From contig SADC01001177.1 in NCBI GenBank assembly GCA_004194705.1, forward strand, positions 310,001 through 374,000: a stretch of DNA of 64,000 nt, in the 5' to 3' direction. Below, in pieces: positions 57,301 through 64,000 of the stretch. A program made the translations under genes and the position numbers. Source of the stretch: Ditylenchus dipsaci (taxonomy: Eukaryota; Nematoda; Chromadorea; Rhabditida; Anguinidae). The notes under the pieces were generated by a model, which worked only from the letters and a program-made list of their open reading frames with translations, searched no databases and was not told the origin of the DNA. Each line of letters begins with the position of its first letter. Position 1 is the stretch's first letter.

Positions 57301-58921
57301 CATGAGGTAGTACTCAGTGGTGGTACCCAGGTGGGGGAGTACACAGGATAGAGCTACGCAGAAAAGAGGTACCAAGGTGGAGTAGTATCGAGTAATCCAA
57401 AAAGATTCGGAAAATATTGAAAATTTCGCGTAGGTAGCTTCTTGCCCCATCGACTTACCCAGGAAAATCGGTGACAGAATTTAAGCTACCTGTAAGCTCT
57501 TCTATACGAAACACAAAATATATTATACTTAAACAAATATGAATGAGTTGCAGACAAATAAAATTCAAACATAAACTTTTTTATGATTTTCCGAATTTTT
57601 CCAAACCATCCTGTACACGGGAGGGGTACTCAGGTGGGGATCCCAGTTTGGGTACCCAGCAGTCCCTCTTGTCGGATAGACATTAGAATGAGCATTATTT
57701 TCATACCAAACTTGAAAATAAAATATGAAAAATGGTGTGAAAAATAGGTCATGCATCCAGGTGGATTTGAACCTGTGACCTAGCCGATGCTTATATGAAA
57801 ATCCCTCCCTCCCCTTTCAGAGTGACTTTTACGGGCTGCATATAGCCTAGGTATTGCTGTTATACGGATGTTTCATATATTTTCTGACTACAGAAAGAAA
57901 GAAAGCAAAAAATATAGTTGGAAAAATGCAAAACGCGTAATATGTGGGAGACGGAGAAATGCAGCAAAATTTTGCTGAAATGCAGCAAAAATTTTGCTGC
58001 ATTTTTGCTGCAATTTTGCTGTTTTCAATAAACACACAACGCCAATTATTTTGCTGCATTTCAGCAAATTTGCTGTTTTGCGAACCATGATCCAGAGTCA
58101 CTTTCGAGTGATTTGCGGCCAAAGTATGTGGGTGTGCGCATCTCAACTCCAAGCCCCCAACGCCCCTGCGCCTCCGAAGGGGGCGCAGGGGGCTTGGTTG
58201 GTTGGTTTATTGTATATATTAAACTTATTATATATGGTGATCTACTTATTATATTATATATATATTAATATCGCAGGGCTTGGTTGGTTAGAGATGCGCG
58301 CACTCACTTACCTTAGACATAATTCCGAGCAAGACTCTTGAACAAAAATGCATTTAGAGGCTCTTTTTGCCCAGCTCCTGTGACCAAAACAGGCAAATGG
58401 TCGAAATATCAAAATGTCCAAAACTCAGTTTTTTATCAACCAGAACTCAAAAATAATGCCTTTTTTGAGCTCCTGAGGTGATTTTAGGTCGATATAGGGT
58501 GTTTGGAAACACTTTAAAAAAAATTTTATTTGGGGGGGGGGAGGTGTATACTCCGGTAGGGTCAAAAATACATATTAGGTACATATTGTCACTTTTGAGG
58601 TTTATTACCGCAAACACAGTATTAAGAAAATACCTTTGAGTCTACTGGCTTAGTGGCAAATTTATCCCTTCTTTGAAACTTTTCGTCTAACAACACAATT
58701 TGCCGATCACAACTTCCAATGGCTAGCTTCTTTCCGTTCGGAGAATAGCCTAAAATTTGAGCTAATTTCACATTTTGTCCCAACAAAATCACCAATCGTA
58801 GAAATTGACTGTGTCACTAAATCCTAAAGATACATAAAATAGAAAATGAACAAAAGTTATATCAAAAACAACTAACATTAGAGGTTGAGTCGATTAAGGT
58901 ACTCAGGTATTTCAGTTTCAT
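33564..58921 (-). CDS. IFT172: Intraflagellar transport protein 172 (whole gene)
   Basis: About 50 exons spread over 25.4 kb encode an IFT172 from start (58921, [15 protein letters not shown]) to stop (33564, after [12 protein letters not shown]). The order is WD40 repeats in the N-terminal third and TPR-like helical repeats in the rest, as in the family (about 1,750 residues). IFT172 is a peripheral subunit of the IFT-B complex; it carries cargo along ciliary microtubules and takes part in tip turnaround (family knowledge; OSM-1 in C. elegans). Exons are short and most introns 45-120 bp, but several are enlarged by transposons: 58633-54337, 47380-42320, 42020-40755, 40500-38520. At least four single-base losses break the frame: near 54168, 50145, 38080 and 37890. 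Neighbour URM1 converges at the 3' end. Confidence 0.97.
34500..34840. other. IFT172 intron, no feature seen
   Basis: AT-rich intron between the exons at 34843 and 34440; I see no repeat structure or second gene. Confidence 0.4.
35140..35880. repeat. IFT172 intron with unclassified repeats
   Basis: Holds GAGACCAAGGCAAAATTT near 35481, a phrase that recurs throughout the window, and a C-rich stretch near 35781. No coding sequence beyond chance frames. Confidence 0.4.
37175..37400. repeat. Degenerate minisatellite (CTACTCACTCTCCAGGTACC)
   Basis: About ten units of roughly 22 bp around ACTCTCCAGGTACCCCTA in an IFT172 intron. Confidence 0.7.
38144..38373. mobile_element. TTAA-flanked MITE, family A, in IFT172
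   Basis: TTAA at 38140-38143 and 38374-38377; ends AGAGGCATGTTCACG and GGGCATGCCCC; TTCTGTACGG core arms present. It separates two IFT172 exons. Confidence 0.8.
38527..39314. mobile_element. TA-flanked pogo-type element with a nested second element
   Basis: GTCAACCCCCGCTACAGTGA at the left (first bases lost) and CACTATAGCGAGGGTTGACTG at the right, next to TA. GCTATAGTGACACC units repeat near both ends. A second element (about 38742-39288; ends TACTTGGG and CCCAAGTA) with many TCCCAAAATCCCAA phrases sits inside. Confidence 0.65.
39465..39556. repeat. 30-bp tandem repeat
   Basis: Three units of CAACTCGTATCAATCC plus CAACTCGCATGTCC. Confidence 0.85.
39675..40237. mobile_element. TIR element carrying a histone H2B fragment
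   Basis: Ends CAGTTGAGTCTCAATAAATC and, complement of the right end, CAGTGGACTCTCGATAAACC; TA follows on the right, TG (probably a decayed TA) precedes on the left. This is the pogo/Tc1 type seen at 21559-21644. The middle contains the H2B-like reading below. The element lies in the IFT172 intron 40500-38520. Confidence 0.7.
39980..40175 (-). pseudogene. Histone H2B C-terminal fragment
   Basis: On the - strand the reading runs [47 protein letters not shown], stop, [11 protein letters not shown]. This follows H2B from helix alpha-2 (FVNDIFERI) through [24 protein letters not shown]. The Glu after AVS has become a TAG stop at 40031-40033, and nothing upstream of the second helix is present, so it is a relic of about 60 residues. 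Its G+C-rich codons contrast with the AT-rich surroundings. It lies inside a TIR element. Confidence 0.85.
40773..42001. mobile_element. 1.23-kb near-perfect palindrome, TA-flanked (Tc1-like ends)
   Basis: CAGTTGCGGAAAAAAGTTAC starts the left arm and its complement ends the right arm; TA flanks both (40771-40772, 42002-42003). The two arms of about 600 bp are almost identical and meet near 41390-41410. The left arm carries an extra CCGCAACTGTA near 41045. No transposase. Confidence 0.92.
42400..42562. mobile_element. Short foldback (TATACACCCTTC)
   Basis: CTAGTATACACCCTTCACAC and TGAAGGGTGTATACTAG pair; a second pair around TCAGTCAAATTAGCTTGG encloses an A/T stem. Confidence 0.75.
43177..43318. 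mobile_element. TA-type MITE, family B
   Basis: TACCGTATTTCTTTTAATAG at the left and CTATTAGAAGAAATACGGTA at the right. Confidence 0.8.
43510..44095 (-). pseudogene. pogo/Tigger-like (DDE_1) transposase relic
   Basis: Read on the - strand across several frames: [28 protein letters not shown] (first catalytic Asp context), then [20 protein letters not shown] and [17 protein letters not shown], which follow the DDE_1 superfamily of pogo, Tigger and jerky proteins, and an IIIKSFK-type C-terminal motif near 43560. Stops and frame changes are many. It lies in the 5-kb IFT172 intron, between family B ends at 43318 and 44272. Confidence 0.65.
44380..45020. repeat. GC-rich foldback pieces with a family A fragment
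   Basis: TCGTACTCGTAGTCATAC phrases precede a GGACGGCCGG-rich block (44515-44705); a second GGACGGCCGG block lies at 44900-45010. TAATCATTGAACCTCTGTAC at 44714 is a family A fragment between them. Open frames here are compositional. Confidence 0.6.
45465..46365. mobile_element. Foldback (GGCGTGTCAAACACGTCGAA)
   Basis: CACGGCGTGTCAAACACGTC and its complement GACGTGTTTGACACGCCGTG mark the ends; AAGGCGAAATCGAC follows. A second palindrome with AATTGGCC-type repeats (46084-46253, ends GGCACGCCAAAG and CTTTGGCGTGCC) is inside. Confidence 0.7.
46411..46848. mobile_element. TTAA-flanked foldback (AGGGGCATACC)
   Basis: TTAA at 46407-46410 and 46849-46852. Ends AGGGGCATACCAGCGCGTTA and its perfect complement; arms of over 100 bp. 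Only a GTCACCGA-rich middle remains. It abuts the hAT-type MITE that begins at 46854. Confidence 0.85.
46854..47269. mobile_element. hAT-type MITE with a TTAA MITE nested inside
   Basis: CAGGGTTTCCAATTC and TTGGAAGCCCTG ends, imperfect 8-bp flanks CCTTTAAC and CTCTTAAC. The family A element 47011-47243 has entered it. Confidence 0.65.
47011..47243. mobile_element. TTAA-flanked MITE, family A, nested
   Basis: TTAA at 47007-47010 and 47244-47247; ends CGGGCCATTGCCGTC and GGTGGCAATGGCCCTT; inner arms TTAGTTTCTAACAAAAC and GTTTTGTTAGAAACCAAG. Confidence 0.85.
47380..51000 (-). CDS. IFT172: IFT172 middle part, end of WD40 and first TPR repeats
   Basis: Exons, high to low, approximate: 51000-50940 ([12 protein letters not shown]), 50880-50705 ([39 protein letters not shown]), 50445-50310 ([18 protein letters not shown]), 50275-50060 ([20 protein letters not shown]; frame change near 50145 before [15 protein letters not shown]), 50025-49990, 49945-49801 ([20 protein letters not shown]), 49207-49123 ([20 protein letters not shown]), 48905-48836, 48778-48660 ([20 protein letters not shown]), 48422-48334, 48075-47930 in two exons, 47850-47670, 47615-47530 and 47470-47380. 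TPR-like helix pairs begin with EFGTALD. Confidence 0.95.
51312..51676. mobile_element. GC-rich foldback in an IFT172 intron
   Basis: CCTGCACGCTCG at the left and the GTGCAGG end at the right; arms dominated by GGCGCCGGCGCC. AT-rich centre. No gene. Confidence 0.7.
51830..58921 (-). CDS. IFT172: IFT172 N-terminal WD40 block
   Basis: Recognised exons, high to low: 58921-58877, 58823-58793, 58749-58634 ([31 protein letters not shown]), 54336-54224 ([20 protein letters not shown]), 54179-54044 ([20 protein letters not shown]), about 53605-53529 ([14 protein letters not shown]), about 53484-53269 ([25 protein letters not shown]), then short exons to about 52920 ([33 protein letters not shown]), 52517-52190 with a small intron ([32 protein letters not shown]), about 52143-52005 ([20 protein letters not shown]) and 51960-51835 ([16 protein letters not shown]). 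Each piece matches the family in order. The frame changes near 54168 in a run of A on the coding strand. Confidence 0.95.
53798..53935. repeat. Half of a pogo-type element
   Basis: TACAGTCAAACTCGGTTACC near 53797 and GATTAACCGAGTTGTGAC near 53910 are inverted copies; the right end lacks the final CTGTA. Confidence 0.5.
54571..55986. mobile_element. 1.4-kb diverged foldback in IFT172 intron 3
   Basis: TAACACTTGGACGGTCGAAG and CTTCGACCGTCCGAGTGTTA are the ends. The next 150 bp (TGGGTAGCTGCCCCTTAGAA, AAGTCAAGATTTTTGCTTC) are also mirrored, then the arms diverge toward the centre near 55150. A family B MITE (55664-55824) lies in the right arm. Confidence 0.8.
55664..55824. mobile_element. TA-type MITE, family B, nested
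   Basis: TACCGTACTTCCTCTAATAG at the left, CTATTAGAGGAAATACGGTA at the right, with AGAAGCCCATG next to both. Confidence 0.85.
56240..58088. repeat. Large inverted duplication with about 400-bp arms
   Basis: 56240-56640 and 57670-58088 are inverted copies, including TGTGTTTATTGAAAACAGC, ACATATTACGCGTTTTGCAT, CCGTAAAAGTCACTCTGAAA and a SINE-B head (ACAGGTTCAAATCCACCTGG). The spacer near 57200-57460 holds TACTCAGGTGGGGGTACCC tandem units. It lies within the first large intron of IFT172. Confidence 0.8.
58085..58335. repeat. GC-hairpin repeat, copy of 16985-17175
   Basis: CCAGAGTCACTTTCGAGTGA and AGAGATGCGCGCACTCACTT are shared with the copy near 17 kb. In the middle CCCCTGCGCC and GGGGGCGCAGGGG form a strong stem. 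An AT microsatellite splits this copy. Confidence 0.75.
58380..58570 (-). repeat. Uninterrupted relative of the EndoU intron 2 sequence
   Basis: In complement it reads TGACCCTACCGGAGTATACA, a C run, GTGTTTCCAAACACCCTATA, ACCTAAAATCACCTCAGGAG and then TTTTGAGTTCTGGTTGAT, the same order as 22588-22677 joined to 23876-23935. CTCAGGAG occurs once here. Confidence 0.8.
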
Positions 58922-59319
58922 CGTTTTTAGCAGATAGATTAAAAAATGTTGTAAGGGAAAATCAAGATTTCAAATCTTAACCAAAAATCTTGTTGCTATT
59001 GGAGACCACTGGCCTACCAAGTAAAGAACTGGACAAATGGACGCTGAACCGACAAGCCATATCCTCTTTGATGGGTCACTTTTGGGTTAATCATTCGTTT
59101 TGTAGCAAAAATACTTTTTTGTGGCTTATTTTACAATTAGCTTGGTTTTATTAAATTTTCGACCCTAGTAGCAATACGCCCTCACCCCCCAAAAAAGTTT
59201 TCCTTCTAAAACTTTAGTAAAGAATGCCCAAATATATGTACCAGGCAACGGAAAATGTGCACAAATTCTTTATTAGTCACAACTTCCGTACGCTGGTCTA
59301 CCCCAAGCCTAAGGGCTAA

Positions 59320-59640
59320 GCCTAAAGTTTTTACTTGAAAGGGTAGTTACAGCGATTTTTATGCCAATTTTCTTATCTTTTTTCAAAAGTGATAAAGCTA
59401 TCATGTAGCCCTATGATTTTAGTTTCCAATGAGGTATTATTTATCTTAGCATCTTTGCAAAATGTGGTACAGAAAATTAAAAGTATGAAGCAAATAAAAA
59501 AATAATTTGCTTGATACTTTAAACTTTTTGTCCTGCATTTTACAAAGATGCTGAAATAAATAATATCTCACAAGAAACCAGAGTCATAGGGCTACCTAAT
59601 GGTGTCATAACTTCTAGAAAAGGATGAGAAAATTTAATAA
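59320..59640. repeat. Foldback (TAGCCCTATGATTTTAGTTT)
   Basis: GTAGCCCTATGATTTTAG and its near-complement AGAGTCATAGGGCTAC, with GCATCTTTGCAAAATG and TTTTACAAAGATGC inside. Confidence 0.65.
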
Positions 59641-59880
59641 ACCCAGGCAAATTTAAAATTAGCCACAAAAAAGTATTTTTGCTACAAAAAATATTAACCT
59701 CACTTTTATTGAAGGTAAAAAATATTGTGCTTGTAACATTTTAAAAAAAGATTAGCTTGCTACCCAAATTTTTTTCAAATGTGGCAAACAGTTGTTGGTT
59801 TTTCCCTGCCCCTCAACATTGAGTATCTTCATCTCGAAGCAGAGCAAATATTTTCTAGAGCTATTTATTGCAATTTTTAA

Positions 59881-60116
59881 AGGGCCATTGCCACCTGTTG
59901 AACCATTTTTGAATTGTCCACCGCCAATTCAAATTTTTTCGCCTAATCATTGAAATTCCAAACGAATTTTTCAGCTTGGTTTCTAACAAAACAAGGGCTA
60001 GAACTTAATTTTATGTATGGTTTTGTTAGAAACTAAGTTAAAAAACCCATGCACAAGTTCAATGATTAGGAATTTTTTTTTAATTGGCGGGGGACAACCG
60101 TTGTCGTAGACGGCAT
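59881..60116. mobile_element. TTAA-type MITE, family A
   Basis: TTAA (59877-59880) precedes AGGGCCATTGCCACC; the right end GACGGCATTTG has lost its last bases and TTAA. Confidence 0.75.
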
Positions 60117-60214
60117 TTGAGCAATCATACAGATAAAAGGTTATATTAAGTTAGAGCTAAAATAGAAAACATTCAACCCTGTCCAATTCGATGCCATCAT
60201 ACCCAGGGTTGTTA

Positions 60215-60410
60215 TTTGCATGAAATAACGAAATTAGGGCATTTTCTGACAGTAAAGTAGTGCTGGAAATAATTCCGATCGATTGATCGATAGTTTTTGG
60301 ACCCAGAAGTCAGTGAACTTTATAAAAAATAATAAAAATAATAAAATTTTACGCACCTAGGGGGGATTAGAACCTTCGACCATAGCCGATGCGTATATAA
60401 CACGCCTCAA
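60215..60410 (-). repeat. SINE-A copy 3
   Basis: On the - strand: GCATCGGCTATGGTCGAAGG, TTCTAATCCCCCCTAGGTGC, then AACTATCGATCAATCGAT, CCAGCACTACTTTACTGTC and the tail TTTCATGCAAATAAC, matching copies 1 and 2. Confidence 0.65.
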
Positions 60411-60419
60411 AATAAACTA

Positions 60420-61250
60420 TTTGGTTTTTGTCTGACTTTAGGGGGGTTAGGCACTATTTTGCCCCGTCAAGCGAAAACTCCAAAATCGACGAAATTCGCA
60501 CCACGCTCGGTACAAATTTAGAGCTCTTCGTAAAGTACTCAGGATTCGTACCAAAAATAGATATTTCAAGCATTTTGCCCAAAATGAACTATTTTGCACC
60601 AAGCGTGGTTCAAATCTCGAGTGATTTCTGGAAATCATGGTTTCTGCACTGTGCACAGTAGGGTTTATTGATAATTGCTCAAATCGCCTGAATACGCACT
60701 GCCGACAGTACGTATTCAGAGCACTTCCGAGACTACTCTGGATGAGCAACGTGGCAAGGTAAATTTGAAGCACTTTTCCAAAACTCGTGTTTTTGCACCG
60801 ACCGTGCGAATCCTGAGTCAGGATCTGCACGGTGCGTATCCTGAGGATATGCACGGTGCAGATCCTGACTCAGGATTTGAACAATTGTTACAGTTACAAA
60901 TAAAAATGACCCCTTTCTGACGTTGAATTTCTGACGTTCTGCCATAAAAGTGGCCCCCTTTTATTCCTTCACCTCCCAATACAGCCCTTATTCCCTTTTA
61001 AATTTAAAAGGCGCCAATTTAAATTTCAAATTTTGACTAAAAACTAGGATAACCCCTGTGGTTCGAAAAATAATTTAAAAATTCGAAAACCCCAAAAAAC
61101 AGCCGGCTTTCTCATGAAATCGGGGTCGAGAAACACGAATATGATGTTATCTCCTCCATCCGATCACTCCCCGTGGGGGATTGTAAACTCAAGCCAAATA
61201 GACCAGGTAGCTCAGTAAAAGAACCAGAGAAAGGTTTTGGTAACCCTTTA
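60420..61250. repeat. Palindromic CTGAGTCAGGATCTGCAC block and relatives
   Basis: CCTGAGTCAGGATCTGCACG and CATGCACGGTGCAGATCCTG repeat between 60815 and 60880 and again at 61945-62030. 60945-61145 is a partial copy of the 16.7-17.5 kb foldback. No gene supported. Confidence 0.55.
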
Positions 61251-61419
61251 ACAAGGGTTTTGACAGAATTGAAAGATTGAAGCTAGGGGGCCTAAAAGTA
61301 ACGAAAACTATGTAGGAATTACTTGAAAATCCAACTCGACCCCTAACAGAATGTCCTCCTGACGCAGGATGGAAACTTGATTTTTTTCACCCAATAAACT
61401 TAGTTTTGGGTGACGTGAC

Positions 61420-61925
61420 AACCAAGTTGGCCTAGTGGAATAGTGGGGGCGTGGACAGTGTTGTGACTTCCTCATTTTTTCCTCATGACTAATTTTGATG
61501 AACATTTCTAACTTTTTAAAACTTTACTCAACGAGTTTGATATTATATTATAGCTGAGATTATAGGCTTCAAAATGACACCAAAAGCTTCGAGAGACGTT
61601 AACGAAATGTTGGAAGAAAAATCAATAATACGCAAAAATGAGGAAAAATGAAGAAAAATGAGGAAAACTTTCCTCACGTTCCTCATTCTACTGTTTTTTC
61701 TAATATTTTAAATACATTTGGTAAAAAGTTTGGTGTCATTTTAAAGCTTATAATCTCAGCTTCAAAATGACACCAAACTTGCTGAGAAATGTAAGTAAAA
61801 CGTTGAAAAAAAGCATCAATACTACAAAAGAAAAAATGAGGAAGAATGAGGAAGTCACAACACTGGGCGTGGATGTGTAAAATTGGGCGTAAGTTCGAAC
61901 CCCACTAGGTGGGGCGTCAGTTTTA
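61420..61925 (+). repeat. tRNA-like SINE head split by a hAT-type MITE
   Basis: TGGCCTAGTGG (61429 region) matches the Pol III A box and GTTCGAACCCC (61893) matches a B box. Without the insert at 61456-61865 they would lie about 60 bp apart. Confidence 0.55.
61456..61865. mobile_element. 410-bp hAT-type MITE with perfect 8-bp duplication
   Basis: Ends CAGTGTTGTGACTTCCTCAT and ATGAGGAAGTCACAACACTG; GGCGTGGA flanks both sides (61448-61455, 61866-61873). Two inner copies of a GACACCAAA phrase lie in inverse order. No coding sequence. Confidence 0.92.
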
Positions 61926-62069
61926 TAGTAACTGTAACAATTGTTCAAATCCTGAGTCAGGATCTGCACCGTGCATATCCTCAGGATACGCACCGTGCAA
62001 ATACTGACTCAGGATTCGCACCGTGCAGATCGTTCATCTCATTTCTTGAAAGTACTCTGGGTGTGCACC

Positions 62070-63290
62070 AGGGACACGGACGTTTGTGTCTAAAACCGTT
62101 TGTGTCTAAGGCCGTTTGTGTCTAAACCGTTTGTGTCTAAGCCGTTTGTGTCTAAACCGTTTGTGTCTAAGGCCGTTTGTGTCTAATTTTTTAGATAACC
62201 TAATTTATTTTTATTGATTTTTTTTCATCATTAAACCACAGTCAACCCCTAACATAGTGACACTTTGTGACACCTTTAATATAGTGACACCTTATTGTCG
62301 GCTAACACACAGGTGTTGGTACTCAGATAATGGTCCTCAGGCAGCTATTCCGAATAGTCCCACTTTGGTGCTGGTACTCATGTAATGGTATTCTGGGGCG
62401 TTAAGCGAATCAATCCACATCCCGTATTGGTGCATACACGAATTGATCCATACTTTTAAAATTCGGGCATTGAGAATTTTTTTTGTCTGAACCAACCTAA
62501 CCAGGTGGTCGTCCACTTGGAGCAACTTTTTTTTTGAATTTTCGGGTATTAGAACCTGTTTTCTGGATCAACTCGGGCATGCTGAGAATGGTTTGATAGT
62601 GGTAAAATGGCGTTTCGTCGGGTATTTTTTTGGTTTTAGGAGATAATTGATTTTACAAAAACTCGATTATACCGAAACTCAAAAAATACCCTACAAAACG
62701 GTATTCTAACAATATCAAACCAAATTCAGCATGTCCAAATTAGTCCAGAAAATAAAGTTGGAACTTGAAAAACGAAAAAAAATTTTTGATCCAAGTGGAC
62801 GACCACTTGGCTTAGTTGGTTCTGACTTGAAAATATAAATTCCCACAAAATTTTTGTTTGGAGTAGTTTTGGATGGTTTCGAGTGTTTTTTTTGTTGGTT
62901 TTAAGTGTGTTGGGTACTTTAGTTGGGTTTGGAGGTTTTGGGTGTCTTGAGGTGGTTTTGAGTGGTTTAGGGTGGTTCAGACATATTCTAAAATTTTTTG
63001 AAAAAACAACAAGGGGGACCAAAGCAACTTGTGAATAAAAAATTGACGAAACGTCTATTTACCGTAATTCACATTGCGAGGGTGAGGGGTAGGAGTGCAC
63101 AATACAAATGAATTAGGTTATGTAAAAAATTAGACACAAACGGCCTTAGACACAAACGGTTTAGACACAAACGGTTTAGACACAAACGGCTTAGACACAA
63201 ACGGTTTAGACACAAACGGCCTTAGACACAAACGGCCTTAGACACAAACGGTTTTAGACACAAACGGGGTGTACCCGTGCACCATGACAA
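62070..63290. mobile_element. Foldback with GTTTGTGTCTAAACC tandem arms
   Basis: Seven TTTGTGTCTAA-containing units at 62090-62190 are mirrored by TTAGACACAAACGG units at 63127-63268. GTGCACCAGGGACACGG and CCGTGCACCATGAC lie outside. Inside, a second inverted pair (TGGTCGTCCACTTGGA at 62508 and TCCAAGTGGACGACCA at 62796) makes a nested foldback at about 62470-62830. Confidence 0.75.
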
Positions 63291-63334
63291 GTAAAAAAAG
63301 TACCTTTCCAAAACTCTGGTTTTTGCACGTAAAA

Positions 63335-63480
63335 GCCCAAGTGCACCCCCTCTAAGTGCATCCCCCCCCCTAGTGCACCCACACCCCCCCCCCCTTGGTA
63401 GGGGGGTGCACTTGGAGGGGGGTGCACTTAGGGGGGGGGAGGAAGCACTTAGAGGGGTGTGCACTTGGGTCATTTTTCAC
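63335..63480. repeat. G/C-run hairpin of GTGCACC units
   Basis: AAGTGCACCCCCTCTAAGTG is mirrored by CACTTAGAGGGGTGTGCACT; runs of 9-12 C or G alternate with GTGCAC. It can form a long hairpin. Confidence 0.75.
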
Positions 63481-63594
63481 ATTTTTTTTAATGTTTTATG
63501 TTATTGTCTTGAAGGGAAAGTCATTATTTTGAACTTCTTACACCAAAATTTGAATTTTTGCCTTCAGATATCAAGTTAAATGACTATTTTTAGG

Positions 63595-64000
63595 GTATTA
63601 TCCACCTGTATGCTACCCAAACCACCTGTATAATAGCTAAACCACTCGAATAGTATCCAAACCCCTGGATAGTATCCAGACCATACAGAAGATAATTAAA
63701 CCACCTGGATCGTATCCAAACCACCTGGATGTTACCTACATCCCATTGATGATGCCAAAACCACGTGGATAGTCCACTTGGACCAATTTTTTTTTACTTT
63801 TTTGGGTTCAAAAACCAATTTTCTGGATTAGTTCCGGCATGCTGAAGATGGTTTGATAGGGTTGAAAAACCGTTTTCTAGAGCATTTTTCGAGTTTTAGT
63901 AAATCACTTAAAAATATCCCAATACTCAAACAATACCATATTTAGGTGAAAAATCGTTGGGAACTCTTCAGGTGGTCTAGGTACAACCAAGGTAGTTAAC
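63595..64000. repeat. Degenerate tandem (CCAAACCACCTGGATAGTAT) and foldback fragment
   Basis: About seven units of roughly 20-25 bp around AACCACCTGGATAGTATCC, then a copy of the AGTCCACTTGGACC arm from 62.5 kb. No gene at the end of the window. Confidence 0.6.

Noticed and set aside
60428..60945. Overlapping frames on both strands at 60.4-60.9 kb
   Set aside because: They run through palindromic CTGAGTCAGG and GGTGCAGATCC repeats, so both strands read alike; no exon structure.

Overview
The window is a piece of an AT-rich, intron-bearing animal genome. The host genes are all conserved metazoan families: a PIN4-type parvulin, an EndoU endoribonuclease, a LITAF-domain protein, URM1 and the ciliary protein IFT172. 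Introns are GT-AG, often 40-130 bp, and end in TTTCAG or TTTTAG. Such introns are common in nematodes and other small invertebrates, but the species cannot be named from sequence alone. IFT172 implies ciliated cells.

Layout. PIN4 (15-656, +) is followed by SINE-like repeats and the first exons of an unrecognised gene (2518-2797, +). From 2813 to 11096 lies a nested transposon block: two short TTAA-flanked MITEs abut a larger TTAA-flanked foldback element, which was entered by a Ty3/gypsy retrotransposon (3190-9881), whose 5' LTR was itself entered by a Helitron (3398-5042). At 11.9-13.9 kb a Lys/Pro/Glu-rich gene on the - strand carries a small secreted Gly/His-rich gene on the + strand inside its intron. 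14-21.8 kb is almost all foldback repeats. EndoU (21910-24768, +) has a 1.2 kb hAT-type element in intron 2. The LITAF-domain gene (25315-27852, -) comes next, then a hAT transposon with a perfect 8-bp target duplication (28313-30754). URM1 (31728-33448, +) converges on IFT172 (33564-58921, -), a roughly 50-exon gene whose introns are packed with foldback elements, a pogo-like transposase relic and a TIR element carrying a histone H2B fragment. 59-64 kb holds only repeats that I can support.

Two themes run through the window. First, mobile DNA dominates: TTAA, TA, 8-bp and 9-bp target-duplication families, a Helitron, a gypsy element and tRNA-derived SINEs, with several insertions dated relative to each other by nesting and some confirmed by uninterrupted paralogous sites inside the same window. 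Second, most coding sequences (IFT172, LITAF, URM1, the two genes at 12-14 kb, the hAT transposase) are broken by single missing bases, mostly in short homopolymers, while the reading frame on either side stays clearly conserved. The two LTRs of the gypsy element differ only by three homopolymer-length changes. This looks like residual long-read assembly error rather than real pseudogenes.
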